From the NCBI RefSeq assembly GCF_019468565.1, contig NZ_CP080521.1, forward strand, positions 7,936,001 to 8,000,000: 64,000 bases of DNA, read 5' to 3'. The position numbers and the translations under genes are program-made. The notes below the pieces were generated by a model. The model searched no databases. It saw only the letters and a list, made by a program, of their open reading frames with translations, and was not told where the DNA came from. The stretch is from Pseudonocardia sp. DSM 110487. Lineage in GTDB: Bacteria; Actinomycetota; Actinomycetes; Mycobacteriales; Pseudonocardiaceae. Positions 8,847-16,950 of the stretch are shown here, one piece after another; position 1 is the stretch's first letter; every line of letters starts with the position of its first letter.

Positions 8847-9352
8847 CAGGATTCGGCCAGCGTCTTGATGTGTTCCAGCGTGGAGGTGATGTTCCGTTCG
8901 AACTCCCGCATCCGCACGAACACGATCTTCTGCTCCTTCTCCGGCATCCGATCGATCGCGAACGACAGGCCCGAGCGTGCGGGCCCCATCTGCATCCACT
9001 GCGACAGCTCGGTCCCGCCCTCCTTCGGTTCGAGCCGGAAGCGCCAGATCGCGGTGGGCTCGTCCGGGTCCACGACCGCCCACGCGAACACCCGCGGCGG
9101 GTCGTACTCGATGACGTGGGAGGTGGTGGCCCACTCCCCCAACGCCTCGTGCTTGCTGCGGCCGACGAACCGCGCCCCCACGGCCGGGCCGGTGGCGCCG
9201 TCGAGCCACTCCACCGACTCGAGCTCGTCACTCATGCTCGGCATCGCCTCGACGTCGGACGCCACCGCCCATACCCGCTCCGGCGGGGCGTCGATCCAGG
9301 TCCGCACCTCGACCGTCGGCTTGTCCGCGTAGCGGGCGCCCGTCCATTCCAT
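8846..9352 (-). CDS. SRPBCC family (polyketide cyclase/START-like) protein
   Basis: 168 residues with the START/Bet v 1-like pattern: VEVRTWIDAPPERVWAVASDVEAMPSMSDELESVEWLDG at the start of the helix-grip fold, then alternating strands (GARFVGRSKH, FAWAVVDPDEPTAIWRFRLEP) and a long C-terminal helix. Such proteins bind hydrophobic ligands or catalyse cyclisation or hydration. I choose the ATG at 9352 (MEWTGARY) because GGAGGAG lies about ten bases upstream in the same leader arrangement as the gene at 2526; an upstream in-frame ATG falls inside the leader. First gene of the operon ending in the thiolase. Confidence 0.85.
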   Translation of the reverse strand: MEWTGARYADKPTVEVRTWIDAPPERVWAVASDVEAMPSMSDELESVEWLDGATGPAVGARFVGRSKHEALGEWATTSHVIEYDPPRVFAWAVVDPDEPTAIWRFRLEPKEGGTELSQWMQMGPARSGLSFAIDRMPEKEQKIVFVRMREFERNITSTLEHIKTLAES

Positions 9353-9422
9353 CGCCGACCGTCTCCTCCACATCACTGGGGCTTGACCAGAAGAGTTGCT
9401 CAATAGGACTTACTAGTCAAGC
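9353..9422 (-). promoter_or_regulatory. Leader/promoter copy B, shared with 2527-2598
   Basis: On the minus strand: TTGACT, CCTATTGAGCAACTCT, GGTCAAGCCCC, then GGAGGAG and the ATG at 9352. Order and spacing equal those of copy A. The shared block includes both the probable operator/promoter and the ribosome-binding site, so both operons are likely under the same control. Confidence 0.65.
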
Positions 9423-9513
9423 CTCCAGTCCGGTGCACCGCAGCGGGCGCTCCGCCGGCGTGCTCGACCGCCGAAACGGAACCGTCTATCCAGTTCGTGC
9501 TACGCTCGGCAAG

Positions 9514-9539
9514 GGAACTGGATAGGCCTATCCAGTTCC
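9514..9539. promoter_or_regulatory. Perfect 26-bp palindromic operator before the SDR gene
   Basis: The half GGAACTGGATAGG is followed directly by its exact reverse complement. A further half-site TATCCAGTTC lies at 9487-9496, giving three copies of one 10-mer within 52 bp. This is the form of a dimeric repressor operator covering the promoter. No regulator gene adjoins it, so the cognate repressor is encoded elsewhere. Confidence 0.8.
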
Positions 9540-9560
9540 GGAGACCCTGAAAGGATCGCT

Positions 9561-10274
9561 GTGCCCAGCATCGCCATCGTCGGAGCCGGCCCCGGAATGG
9601 GCCTGGCCATCGCCCGCACCTTCGGCTCCCACGGCTTCGACGTCGCCCTCATCGCCCGCAACCGCACCAAGCTCGACGACCTGGTCGCCCGACTCGCCGC
9701 CGACGGCATCACCGCCGCCGCGTTCCCCGCCGACGTGCTCGACCGCGACGCGCTCACCCGGGCACTCGAGAGGGCCACCGCACACGTCGGCGGCATCGAC
9801 GTCCTGGAGTACTCCCCCGTCGGCGGACTCGGCTCGACCGTCCTGACCGCGCCATCCGAGACCGATCCGTCCGACGTGCAACACGAGCTGCAGTTCCAGC
9901 TCTACGGGGCCATCGCCGCCACCCGGGCGGTGCTGCCCGCGATGCGCGAGGCCGGCACCGGCACCCTGCTCTACACCACCGGCGCCGGCTCGATCGACCC
10001 CGTCCCGCAGATCGCCAACGTCAACGCCGCCGCCGCGGCACTGCGCAACTGGGTGATCAACCTGCACAAGGAGCTGGCCGGCACCGGCGTCCAGGCCGCC
10101 CACGTCGCCATCGACGTCTCGGTCGACACCCCCGCCTTCCCCGGAGCACCGACGGCCCCTGCCGAGGAAATCGCCCGCGTCTACTGGGACCTGCACACCA
10201 ACCGCGAAGACCCCGAAACCATCTTCACCACCGAAACCCCATGGGCCGCCGTTGCCCCACCGGCTCCTCACTGA
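9561..10274 (+). CDS. SDR-fold protein lacking the YxxxK catalytic pair
   Basis: 237 residues with a Rossmann N-terminus (IAIVGAGPGMGLAIARTF, the glycine-rich NAD(P) loop) and the overall length of a short-chain dehydrogenase. Where the family carries Tyr-x-x-x-Lys, this protein has NVNAAAAAL at about 153-161, so the proton-relay residues are absent; a Thr-Thr-Gly stands near the usual Ser. It may bind nucleotide without classical SDR chemistry, or use another residue. GTG start at 9561 is preceded by AAGGA. The 26-bp palindrome just upstream indicates tight repression. Transcribed divergently from the SRPBCC operon. Single-gene unit. Confidence 0.85.
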   Translation: MPSIAIVGAGPGMGLAIARTFGSHGFDVALIARNRTKLDDLVARLAADGITAAAFPADVLDRDALTRALERATAHVGGIDVLEYSPVGGLGSTVLTAPSETDPSDVQHELQFQLYGAIAATRAVLPAMREAGTGTLLYTTGAGSIDPVPQIANVNAAAAALRNWVINLHKELAGTGVQAAHVAIDVSVDTPAFPGAPTAPAEEIARVYWDLHTNREDPETIFTTETPWAAVAPPAPH

Positions 10275-10405
10275 TCCCCGGCGCGTCGGACGCCCCGGAG
10301 TCGCTGCGATCCTGCACGACGCGTCCTCCGTCGCGGTCGCCGGCGACAGCTCTCGACTGATCCGCTATCGGCTCCCCGTACCGACATGTGATGCCGGCGG
10401 CACCG

Positions 10406-11422
10406 TCACCGGCGGTGCCATCGGATGGTCCCGGAGCGGTGCCCGGACACGATGTGCGTGCCGGTGGCAGCGACCGCGCCTGCGGGGTCGCCGGTGGCAG
10501 CGGTCCAGGACGGCCTGACCCGGTCGCCGGGCCCGTGGTGGGGTTCGATTCGCCAGAGCGCAACGTCGCCTGCGGCGTCGGCGGTGACCAGCGCGCGACC
10601 GGCGCCGTCGGCCGGCGCCCAGCACAGCGAGGCCACCGCCGCGGCGTGGCCCTCGGCGAGCAGGCCCTCCCGTCCGGTGGGGCCTGCGCCGGAGAAGTCC
10701 CAGCAGACGACGCTGTCGGCGGCGTCGCAGGCCATCCACCGCCCGCCCGGCTCGAACGCGAGGCGGGAGACGGTGGTGGGGAACCCGCTCATGCGGAAGT
10801 CGCTGCCGCCCGGGACCTTCCAGCCGTGCAGGGTGGCGTCCTGGCTGCCGCCGACGACCCAGCGCCCGTTCGGGGCGACGGCGAGACCGGCGATCGCGCC
10901 AGGAGCGGGAAGGTGCTCGATCACGCGGTCGGTGGCCGGCTCCAGGATCGTGACGCCTTGGTATGCGGCCGCGACGATGCGGCGGCCGTCGCGGCGCAGG
11001 AACGCCAGCCCGGCGACGGTGCTGGCGAGCGGGGTGCTCGACCAGTCCGGGCGGCCGTCGCGGGTGAACCGCCGCACGATCCGCCCGTCGCCCGCGGCGA
11101 GGTGGCGCGAGTGGGCGGCCCAGGCCAGCGAGGAGCACCACAGGGCAGCGTGCTCGTGCAGCGCCGTTCCGTCGGTGAGGTCCCACATTGCGAGGCGCTC
11201 GCTCCCGCCGGCGGCGAGCCGGGTGCCGTCCGGGCTCGCGGCGAGGGTCAGCAGGAAGTCGCCGAGGTGCAGCCGCAGGCGCTCCCGGCCGGACCGGTCG
11301 GTCACGACGACGCGTCCCTCGCTGCCGCCCGCGACGACGCCGCCATCGGGAAGGAGGACGAGCGAGTGCACGGGCTCACCGAGATCGAGGTGGCCGGCGA
11401 TCTCGTCGGTGGCCGCGGTCAC
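10406..11422 (-). CDS. WD40-repeat protein of the CobW operon
   Basis: 338 residues made of WD40-like blades, visible as repeating motifs such as VHSLVLLPDGGVVAGGSEGRV, LTLAASPDGTRLAAGGSERLAMWDL, IAGLAVAPNGRWVVGGSQDATLHGW and VASLCWAPADGAGRALVTADAAGDVALW. It probably folds as a seven-bladed propeller acting as a protein-interaction scaffold. No signal peptide is seen. Its GTG start overlaps the CobW stop as GTGA, so the two are co-translated. A WD40 partner beside a Zur-linked CobW GTPase recurs in actinobacteria, to my knowledge without an assigned function; a role in metal delivery is inferred from context only. Confidence 0.88.
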   Translation of the reverse strand: MTAATDEIAGHLDLGEPVHSLVLLPDGGVVAGGSEGRVVVTDRSGRERLRLHLGDFLLTLAASPDGTRLAAGGSERLAMWDLTDGTALHEHAALWCSSLAWAAHSRHLAAGDGRIVRRFTRDGRPDWSSTPLASTVAGLAFLRRDGRRIVAAAYQGVTILEPATDRVIEHLPAPGAIAGLAVAPNGRWVVGGSQDATLHGWKVPGGSDFRMSGFPTTVSRLAFEPGGRWMACDAADSVVCWDFSGAGPTGREGLLAEGHAAAVASLCWAPADGAGRALVTADAAGDVALWRIEPHHGPGDRVRPSWTAATGDPAGAVAATGTHIVSGHRSGTIRWHRR

Positions 11423-12438
11423 CGGCCGACCCCTGCGGGCTCCGATGCCATGCAGGCCCGGAACCCCGCCTCGAGCTCGGCGCGGTCGAGGTTGCGCCCG
11501 ATGAACACCATCCGGTTGCGCCTCGACTCACCCTCGCGCCACGGTGCGCCCAGCTCGCCGTCGTGCAGCATGTGCACCCCCTGGAACACGTAGCGCTGCT
11601 CGGTGCCGGCCAGGTGGAGCACACCCTTGCTGCGGAACAGGTCCGGACCTCGGGTGCTGAGCAGCTCGCCGAGCCACTCGTTGAGCTTCGGGATCTCGAC
11701 GCTGCCGTCGACGTCGATGCCGACGCTGGTGACGGTCTGGTCGTGCTGGTGCTCGCTGTCCGGGTCGAGGAACTCGGGTTCGGCGGCGAGCACCTGGTCG
11801 AGGTCGAAGGCCCGCACGTCGAGGATCTCGGCGAGGTCGACGTCGCAGCGCACGGCCGGCAGCACCGCGACACTGCCGTTGATCGCCCGGATCCGCCGGG
11901 TGACGCGGTCGACCTGCTCGGCGGCGACGAGGTCGCGCTTGTTGAGCACGACGCGGTCGGCGAAGGCGATCTGCTCCACGGCCTCGTTCTCCACGCCGTC
12001 GGGCTTGACCTCGTCGAGGTGGCCCAGGACGTGCTTGGCGTCGACGACCGTGACGATCGCGTCGAGGCGCAGCTGGGCACGCAGGGTGTCGTCCATGAAG
12101 AAGGTCTGCGCGACCGGCGCGGGATCGGCAAGGCCCGTGGTCTCGATGAGGATCGCGTCGAAGCGGTCCTTGCGTCGCAGCAGAGCGCCGAGGATGCGGA
12201 TGAGGTCGCCGCGGACGGTGCAGCAGATGCAGCCGTTGTTCATCTCGAACACCTCCTCCTCGGCGTTCAGCACGAGCGCGTCGTCGACCCCGACCTCACC
12301 GAACTCGTTCTCGATCACGGCGATCCGCCTGCCGTGCTGCTCGGTGAGGATCCGGTTGAGCAGCGTCGTCTTGCCGGAACCGAGGAACCCGGTCAGCACG
12401 GTGACCGGGATCCGCTCGTCGTGTTCAGGGCTGGTCAT
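11419..12438 (-). CDS. CobW/COG0523-family GTPase (putative zinc metallochaperone)
   Basis: 339 residues of the COG0523 G3E GTPase family. P-loop GFLGSGKTTLLN lies near residues 17-28. The metal-binding CxCC motif is NGCICCTVRGDL. Switch region is ETTGLADP and the G4 motif is NKRD. The CobW C-terminal domain (VFQGVHMLHDGEL, RMVFIGRNLD) follows, and an acidic/His patch SEHQHDQ precedes it. Family members deliver Zn or Co to client enzymes. A Zur-type box upstream of the operon argues for zinc. The ATG at 12438 overlaps the preceding gene as ATGA. Confidence 0.93.
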   Translation of the reverse strand: MTSPEHDERIPVTVLTGFLGSGKTTLLNRILTEQHGRRIAVIENEFGEVGVDDALVLNAEEEVFEMNNGCICCTVRGDLIRILGALLRRKDRFDAILIETTGLADPAPVAQTFFMDDTLRAQLRLDAIVTVVDAKHVLGHLDEVKPDGVENEAVEQIAFADRVVLNKRDLVAAEQVDRVTRRIRAINGSVAVLPAVRCDVDLAEILDVRAFDLDQVLAAEPEFLDPDSEHQHDQTVTSVGIDVDGSVEIPKLNEWLGELLSTRGPDLFRSKGVLHLAGTEQRYVFQGVHMLHDGELGAPWREGESRRNRMVFIGRNLDRAELEAGFRACMASEPAGVGR

Positions 12439-12746
12439 GTCGTCTCCATCGAGTCGTGGTCGTGGGCGGGGTCGTTGGCGAGCACGCCGACGACGGCCGC
12501 GTCGTCGATCTCGGCGATCCGGCGGTGGATCGTCCACCGCCGGGACGGGGTGCCGAGCACGGCGATCACGGTCTCCACCGGCGGGCAACCCGGCTCGCGG
12601 CAGCTCAGCTGCTGCACCGTGATCGCGATGTCCTCCGGGATCCGCAAGGTGGTCCGGACGAGCGCGGCGATGTCGCCCGCCCGTCGGCCGCGGGCGGGAT
12701 CACGAAGCGGGGAACGGCCGAGGAGTTCGTCGAGAGGGCCGGGCAT
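12435..12746 (-). CDS. Small conserved hypothetical protein (CREPGCPPVET), first gene of the CobW operon
   Basis: 103 residues with a central block LRIPEDIAITVQQLSCREPGCPPVETVIAVL. I have a recollection of similar small proteins next to CobW-type GTPases in other actinobacteria, but know of no defined function. The paired cysteines CREPGC could bind metal, which would suit the neighbourhood. It overlaps the GTPase gene by four bases and begins about 20 bp from the Zur-like box, so it should be the gene most directly controlled by it. Confidence 0.75.
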   Translation of the reverse strand: MPGPLDELLGRSPLRDPARGRRAGDIAALVRTTLRIPEDIAITVQQLSCREPGCPPVETVIAVLGTPSRRWTIHRRIAEIDDAAVVGVLANDPAHDHDSMETT

Positions 12747-12765
12747 GAGCGGCAGTCAACCGCTT

Positions 12766-12782
12766 TTGAACATCGTTTTCAA
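12766..12782. promoter_or_regulatory. Zur-type operator
   Basis: On the minus strand TTGAAAACGATGTTCAA, an imperfect palindrome fitting the actinobacterial Zur consensus (TGAAAAYGATTTTCA type). It lies 20 bp before the ATG at 12746, where bound repressor would block transcription of the CobW operon. Its edge overlaps the stop codon of the GH95 gene. Confidence 0.75.
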
Positions 12783-15094
12783 ATAGGGAGCGGTGCATGC
12801 ATACCCGTGTTGTCGGCCGCCAGCGCGAACTCGACGCGAACCGGCTCACCGGCCGCCACCAGCACCGGCTCGCCACGGCGAAACGGCCCGCGCGCCCGCG
12901 CGCACCGCACCGAGACCGTCACGTCGGCGTGGGATCGCAGGAGGGCACGCACGGTCGATCGCTCCAGGTCCCAGGCCAGCTCGGCGACCGTGACCCCGTT
13001 CCGGCAGCGAACCCCGCTGATCCGCCCGCGCGCCCAGCTCCGGGGTAGCGCGGGGAGCAGCTCGACGACCCCGGGGCGGGAGTCGACCAAGGCCTCCATG
13101 ATCACCGCCGGGATCGCGTGCACCGCGTCGGCGTTGTAGATCTCCAGCCCGGGGTTGTGCGACGTCATCAGCGACCGGAACACCATGTCGTTGCCGAGGA
13201 TCTTGCCCAGGTTCGCCTCGACGAGAGCGGCGTCCTTCAGCCGGGCCGCGCACAGGGCCCGGTGCAGGCTACCGTGCGCCGAGAGGTTCTCGTCGCCGCG
13301 CAGCACGAGCGCGCGGCGCGCGGCCGCGGCCAGCTCGGGTGTGTCGTCCGGGGTGATCTCGTGAAGGGGCCAGACCGGGTAGAGGTGGCTGACGTGCCGG
13401 TGGTCGTCCGGGGTCACCAGGCCGGGCCACGCCCACTCGGCGAGCGCACCGCGCGAGTCCACGACGTAGGGCGGCAACTGCTTCAGCAGGGTCTGCCAGC
13501 GCGCAACGGCTTCCCTTTCGATGCCGAGCCGGGTGCACGCCTCGGCAGCCGCCGACAGCGCGTGGCGGGCGGCCGCGATGTCCATCGTGGCGTTCACGGC
13601 GGCCACCCCGGCGCGGCCGGCCGGGCCGACCTCCGGCGAGTAGGAGGGGACGAGCACCATGGAGCCGTGCTCGTCCTCGCGCGCCAGGAAGTCCTCGAAG
13701 AACAGCGCCACCTCCACCAGCCACGGCGCCAGCGGATCGGCGAGGAACTCGTCGTCGCCGGTGACCTGCCAATGCTCGAGGAGGGGGAACAGCAGCCAGT
13801 CGGCGCCCGCCACCCACATCGCCCACGGCCATTCGGCGTTCAGGTGGAACAGGCGTCCGTGCTCGCCGTCGGTGCGGCTCGGGGCGAGCACCCCGCGCGC
13901 CCCGAACACGGCCATGGCGTTGTCCCGCCAGTCGTCGATCTGGTCGGCGATCAACGCCCCCAGGCTCTCCACCGCCTCGGGGAGCGCGCCGATGCCGGCG
14001 CCGGCCAGCTGCAGGTTCACGTTCGCGTCGGTGGTGAAGTCCCCCGACCACGCCGCGCCCCACTCCCCCAGCCACAGCCCGGTGAGCCGCGGCGGCAGCA
14101 CCCCTGACGAGCTGATCAGCAGGTAGCGACCGGCGTGGAACATGGCCTCGAGCAGCGCGGGGGTCGGTGCATCGGCCCGGCGCTGTGCCGTGAGCAGCTC
14201 CGCAACCGACTGCGCGCGCTCGTCCGCGGCCACTCCGAGATCGAGCTCCACACGTTCGTACATGGGGGCGTGCACGGCCGTGTGGCGGCGCAGCAGCATC
14301 GAGTAGTCGGCGGGGAGCGCCTCCAACCGCTGCCGCAACGGCTCCTCGTCGACCGGCCCGTCCGCCCGGTCGAGCACCGTCAGCAGCAGGAGCCGCGATG
14401 CTCCGCGCACCACCGCGGATGCGCCCTCGACGCGGACCGGCCCGTCGACCGCGACGAGCCGGGTGACGCCGACGAACCCGTACGCCCCGAGACCGGGCGG
14501 GTAGGTACCCCGGATGGCGAGCAGCACCTCCCGCGCGTCGCCTGCCTCGGCCACGCAGGAGTACCCGACGTCGGCGGGCCGCCCGGGCAGATCGCCCGAG
14601 AGCCGCACCGCAAGATCGAGGGCGGGCCCGGCCAGCTCGTACACCAGCACCCGATCGGCGCGCGACACGAATCCGCGGCTGCGCCACCCCCCGCCTGCGT
14701 CCGTCCAGGCGGCGCTCACCTCGCCGGTGCGGAAGTCGGTGTCCCGTCGGTAGTCGCGCGCCGGAGGCGGGTTCGCGCGATCGATCTCGATCACGAAGCC
14801 GGGGTGGAAGGGCTGGGTCCACGCCAGCCGCCTGCCGTCGGAGAACGTGCGCTGCGCCGCCTTGGCCTCACCCGCGAGCACGAGGTCCCGCACCTCGTCG
14901 AGCCGATGGGCGACCGTGGGCGGCCCCATGTGGCGGGTCCCGTTGGGCAGCACGAACCGGTGGTGATTGACGATCATCCGCTCGGCGGCGGGATCACCGA
15001 ATGCGATCAGGCCGCACTCCCCGTTCCCGGAGAGGAAGCCGTCCTCCCACCGCGCCGCGGGCGCGGTGTCGTGGATGCCGTGCCGCGGGCTCAC
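12779..15094 (-). CDS. Glycoside hydrolase, GH95-like
   Basis: 771 residues. The N-terminal part WEDGFLSGNGECGLIAFGDPAAERMIVNHHRFVLPNG matches the GH95 beta-sandwich signature. The catalytic (alpha/alpha)6 barrel shows FTTDANVNLQLAG (position of the conserved Asn pair), TMDIAAARHAL, HRHVSHLYPVWPLHEITP and DGEHGRLFHLNAEWPW. Known GH95 members are alpha-L-fucosidases and L-galactosidases. The neighbouring arabinofuranosidase means the substrate might instead be another plant-polymer side chain. There is no signal peptide, so it acts on imported oligosaccharides. GTG start at 15094 overlaps the permease stop as GTGA. Confidence 0.85.
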   Translation of the reverse strand: MSPRHGIHDTAPAARWEDGFLSGNGECGLIAFGDPAAERMIVNHHRFVLPNGTRHMGPPTVAHRLDEVRDLVLAGEAKAAQRTFSDGRRLAWTQPFHPGFVIEIDRANPPPARDYRRDTDFRTGEVSAAWTDAGGGWRSRGFVSRADRVLVYELAGPALDLAVRLSGDLPGRPADVGYSCVAEAGDAREVLLAIRGTYPPGLGAYGFVGVTRLVAVDGPVRVEGASAVVRGASRLLLLTVLDRADGPVDEEPLRQRLEALPADYSMLLRRHTAVHAPMYERVELDLGVAADERAQSVAELLTAQRRADAPTPALLEAMFHAGRYLLISSSGVLPPRLTGLWLGEWGAAWSGDFTTDANVNLQLAGAGIGALPEAVESLGALIADQIDDWRDNAMAVFGARGVLAPSRTDGEHGRLFHLNAEWPWAMWVAGADWLLFPLLEHWQVTGDDEFLADPLAPWLVEVALFFEDFLAREDEHGSMVLVPSYSPEVGPAGRAGVAAVNATMDIAAARHALSAAAEACTRLGIEREAVARWQTLLKQLPPYVVDSRGALAEWAWPGLVTPDDHRHVSHLYPVWPLHEITPDDTPELAAAARRALVLRGDENLSAHGSLHRALCAARLKDAALVEANLGKILGNDMVFRSLMTSHNPGLEIYNADAVHAIPAVIMEALVDSRPGVVELLPALPRSWARGRISGVRCRNGVTVAELAWDLERSTVRALLRSHADVTVSVRCARARGPFRRGEPVLVAAGEPVRVEFALAADNTGMHAPLPI

Positions 15095-15999
15095 CCCTTG
15101 AACGCTCCGTCCAGGATGCCGGCCACCATCCGGCGGCCGACCAGCACGAACAGCACGAGGAGCGGCAGCGTGGCGAGGAACGATCCCGACATGGCGAGCC
15201 CGAGGTCCACCGTGTAGCTGTTCTGCAGGGCCTTGATGGCGATCTGGGCCGTGAAGCGCTCCGGCGACTTGAGCACGATGAACGGCCAGAGGAAGTCGTT
15301 CCAGGCCGTCACGAACCCGAACAGGCCGAGCACGAACGCCGCGGGCCGCACGATCGGGAACGCGATCCGCCAGAAGATCTGCCAGGTGCTCGCCCCGTCG
15401 ATCCGGGCTGCCTGCATCAGCTCGTCGCTGATGGTCGCCGCGATGTGCTGGCGCATCCAGAAGATCCCGAACGCGCTGGCGAGGCCCGGCACCGTCACCG
15501 CCTGCAGCGTGTCGACCCAGCCCAACCAAGAGATGATCATGTACTGCGGGATGATCGCGAGCTGCGTCGGCACCGTCATCGTGAGCACCACGATCAGGAA
15601 CAGCACGCCCGAGCCGCGGAACCGCAGCTTGGCGAAGGCGAACCCGGCGAGCGCGCAGAGCAACACCTGACCGACGCCGATCGTCGTGGCGATGACCAGG
15701 CTGTTGAGGATCGACTGCAGGAACGGCACCGTCTCCAGGACGAGGCCTGCGAGCTGGAAGAAGTTCCCGCCGGGCACGATCTCCGGCGGCATCCGCGTCG
15801 CGGTGGCCGAGTCGGTCGAGGCGACGATGAACATCCAGTACAGCGGGAACAACGAGCCGAACGCGGCGACGCCCACCAGCAGGTAGCTCCACCACCGCAC
15901 CCGGCCGAGACGGCCTCCCGACCGGGCGCGCCGCCCCCCGGACGGCGCGCCCGTCATCGTCGTGCCGATCGCCCCGCCCGCCGTCGTGTCGATCAGCAT
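15091..15999 (-). CDS. Carbohydrate ABC transporter permease (MalG-type)
   Basis: 302-residue inner-membrane permease with about six hydrophobic segments and the coupling-loop motif ELMQAARIDGASTWQIFWRIAFPIVRPA (EAA loop) that contacts the ATPase. The N-terminal tail of about 35 residues is Gly/Arg-rich and cytoplasmic. Start at 15999 shares one base with the stop of the partner permease (TGATG). It should form the channel heterodimer with the product at 15999-16949. Confidence 0.95.
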   Translation of the reverse strand: MLIDTTAGGAIGTTMTGAPSGGRRARSGGRLGRVRWWSYLLVGVAAFGSLFPLYWMFIVASTDSATATRMPPEIVPGGNFFQLAGLVLETVPFLQSILNSLVIATTIGVGQVLLCALAGFAFAKLRFRGSGVLFLIVVLTMTVPTQLAIIPQYMIISWLGWVDTLQAVTVPGLASAFGIFWMRQHIAATISDELMQAARIDGASTWQIFWRIAFPIVRPAAFVLGLFGFVTAWNDFLWPFIVLKSPERFTAQIAIKALQNSYTVDLGLAMSGSFLATLPLLVLFVLVGRRMVAGILDGAFKG

Positions 16000-16949
16000 C
16001 AGTTCCCCCTGATCCGGCTGGACAGCGCGTAGTTGACGGCGGCGACCAGAATGATCATCACGAACAGCGCCACTCCGATCGCGGCGCCGTAGCCGAACTC
16101 GTACTTGCCGAAGCCCTGCTCGTAGAGGAACAGCGTGAGCGTCTGGCACTGTCGCACCGGGCCGCAGGTGAGGTTCGTCGTGCGGGCGACCAGCAGGGGT
16201 TCGGTGAAGATCTGCAGCCCGCCGATCGTCGACGTGACGACGGTGAAGATGATCACCGGCCGCAGCGACGGGACCGTGATGTGGCGGAACTGGTGCCATC
16301 CGCCCGCGCCGTCGATCGACGCCGCCTCGTAGATGTCGCGCGGGATCGCCTGCAGCGACGCGAGGTACAGCAGGGCCGTGTAGCCGAACCACCGCCACGC
16401 GACCATCACGGCGATCATGACGTGACTGCCCCACACGGACTGGATGAAGTCGATCGACCCGATCCCGACCAGCCCGAGCAGCCAGTTCAGCAGGCCGTAG
16501 TCGCGGTCGAACATCTGCGCGAAGACGATCGCGGTGGCCGCCACCGACGTGATGTAGGGCACCAGGATCGACATGCGGAAGAACAGCGCGAAGCGCAGCC
16601 GGGCGTGATTGAGGACGTGGGCCAGCACCAGCGCGACCAACAACTGCGGGACGGTCGAGAGCGCCCAGATGCTGATCGTGTTCCCGGTCGCGTTCCAGAA
16701 CCGCGGGTCGGCGAGCATCCGCGTGAAGTTGTCGACCCCGATGAACGTCTGGTCGCCGATCGGGTTCCACTCGAACAGCGCGATGTAGAACGTGAACAGG
16801 AACGGGACCAGCCCGAACACCCCGAAGAGCAGGAAGAACGGGGCGATGTACGCGTAGGGCGCGACGCGTTCCCGGAACGGGAGCGCGTATCCGGTGGCGC
16901 CGGACGGCGACCGGGCCGGCACCAGCCGCGTCGGCAGGGTCGCGGTCAC
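15999..16949 (-). CDS. Carbohydrate ABC transporter permease (MalF-type)
   Basis: 316-residue permease with six predicted membrane segments beginning at YAYIAPFFLLFGVFGLVPFL, the MalF-family segment FIGVDNFTRMLADPRFWNA, and the EAA loop IPRDIYEAASIDGAGGWHQFRHITVPSLRP. GTG start at 16949 lies one base after the stop of the binding-protein gene, so the importer genes are an operon led by the lipoprotein. No ATP-binding subunit is encoded in the locus; a shared MsiK-type ATPase elsewhere would be needed, as is common for sugar importers of actinomycetes. Confidence 0.95.
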   Translation of the reverse strand: MTATLPTRLVPARSPSGATGYALPFRERVAPYAYIAPFFLLFGVFGLVPFLFTFYIALFEWNPIGDQTFIGVDNFTRMLADPRFWNATGNTISIWALSTVPQLLVALVLAHVLNHARLRFALFFRMSILVPYITSVAATAIVFAQMFDRDYGLLNWLLGLVGIGSIDFIQSVWGSHVMIAVMVAWRWFGYTALLYLASLQAIPRDIYEAASIDGAGGWHQFRHITVPSLRPVIIFTVVTSTIGGLQIFTEPLLVARTTNLTCGPVRQCQTLTLFLYEQGFGKYEFGYGAAIGVALFVMIILVAAVNYALSSRIRGN

Positions 16950-16950
16950 G

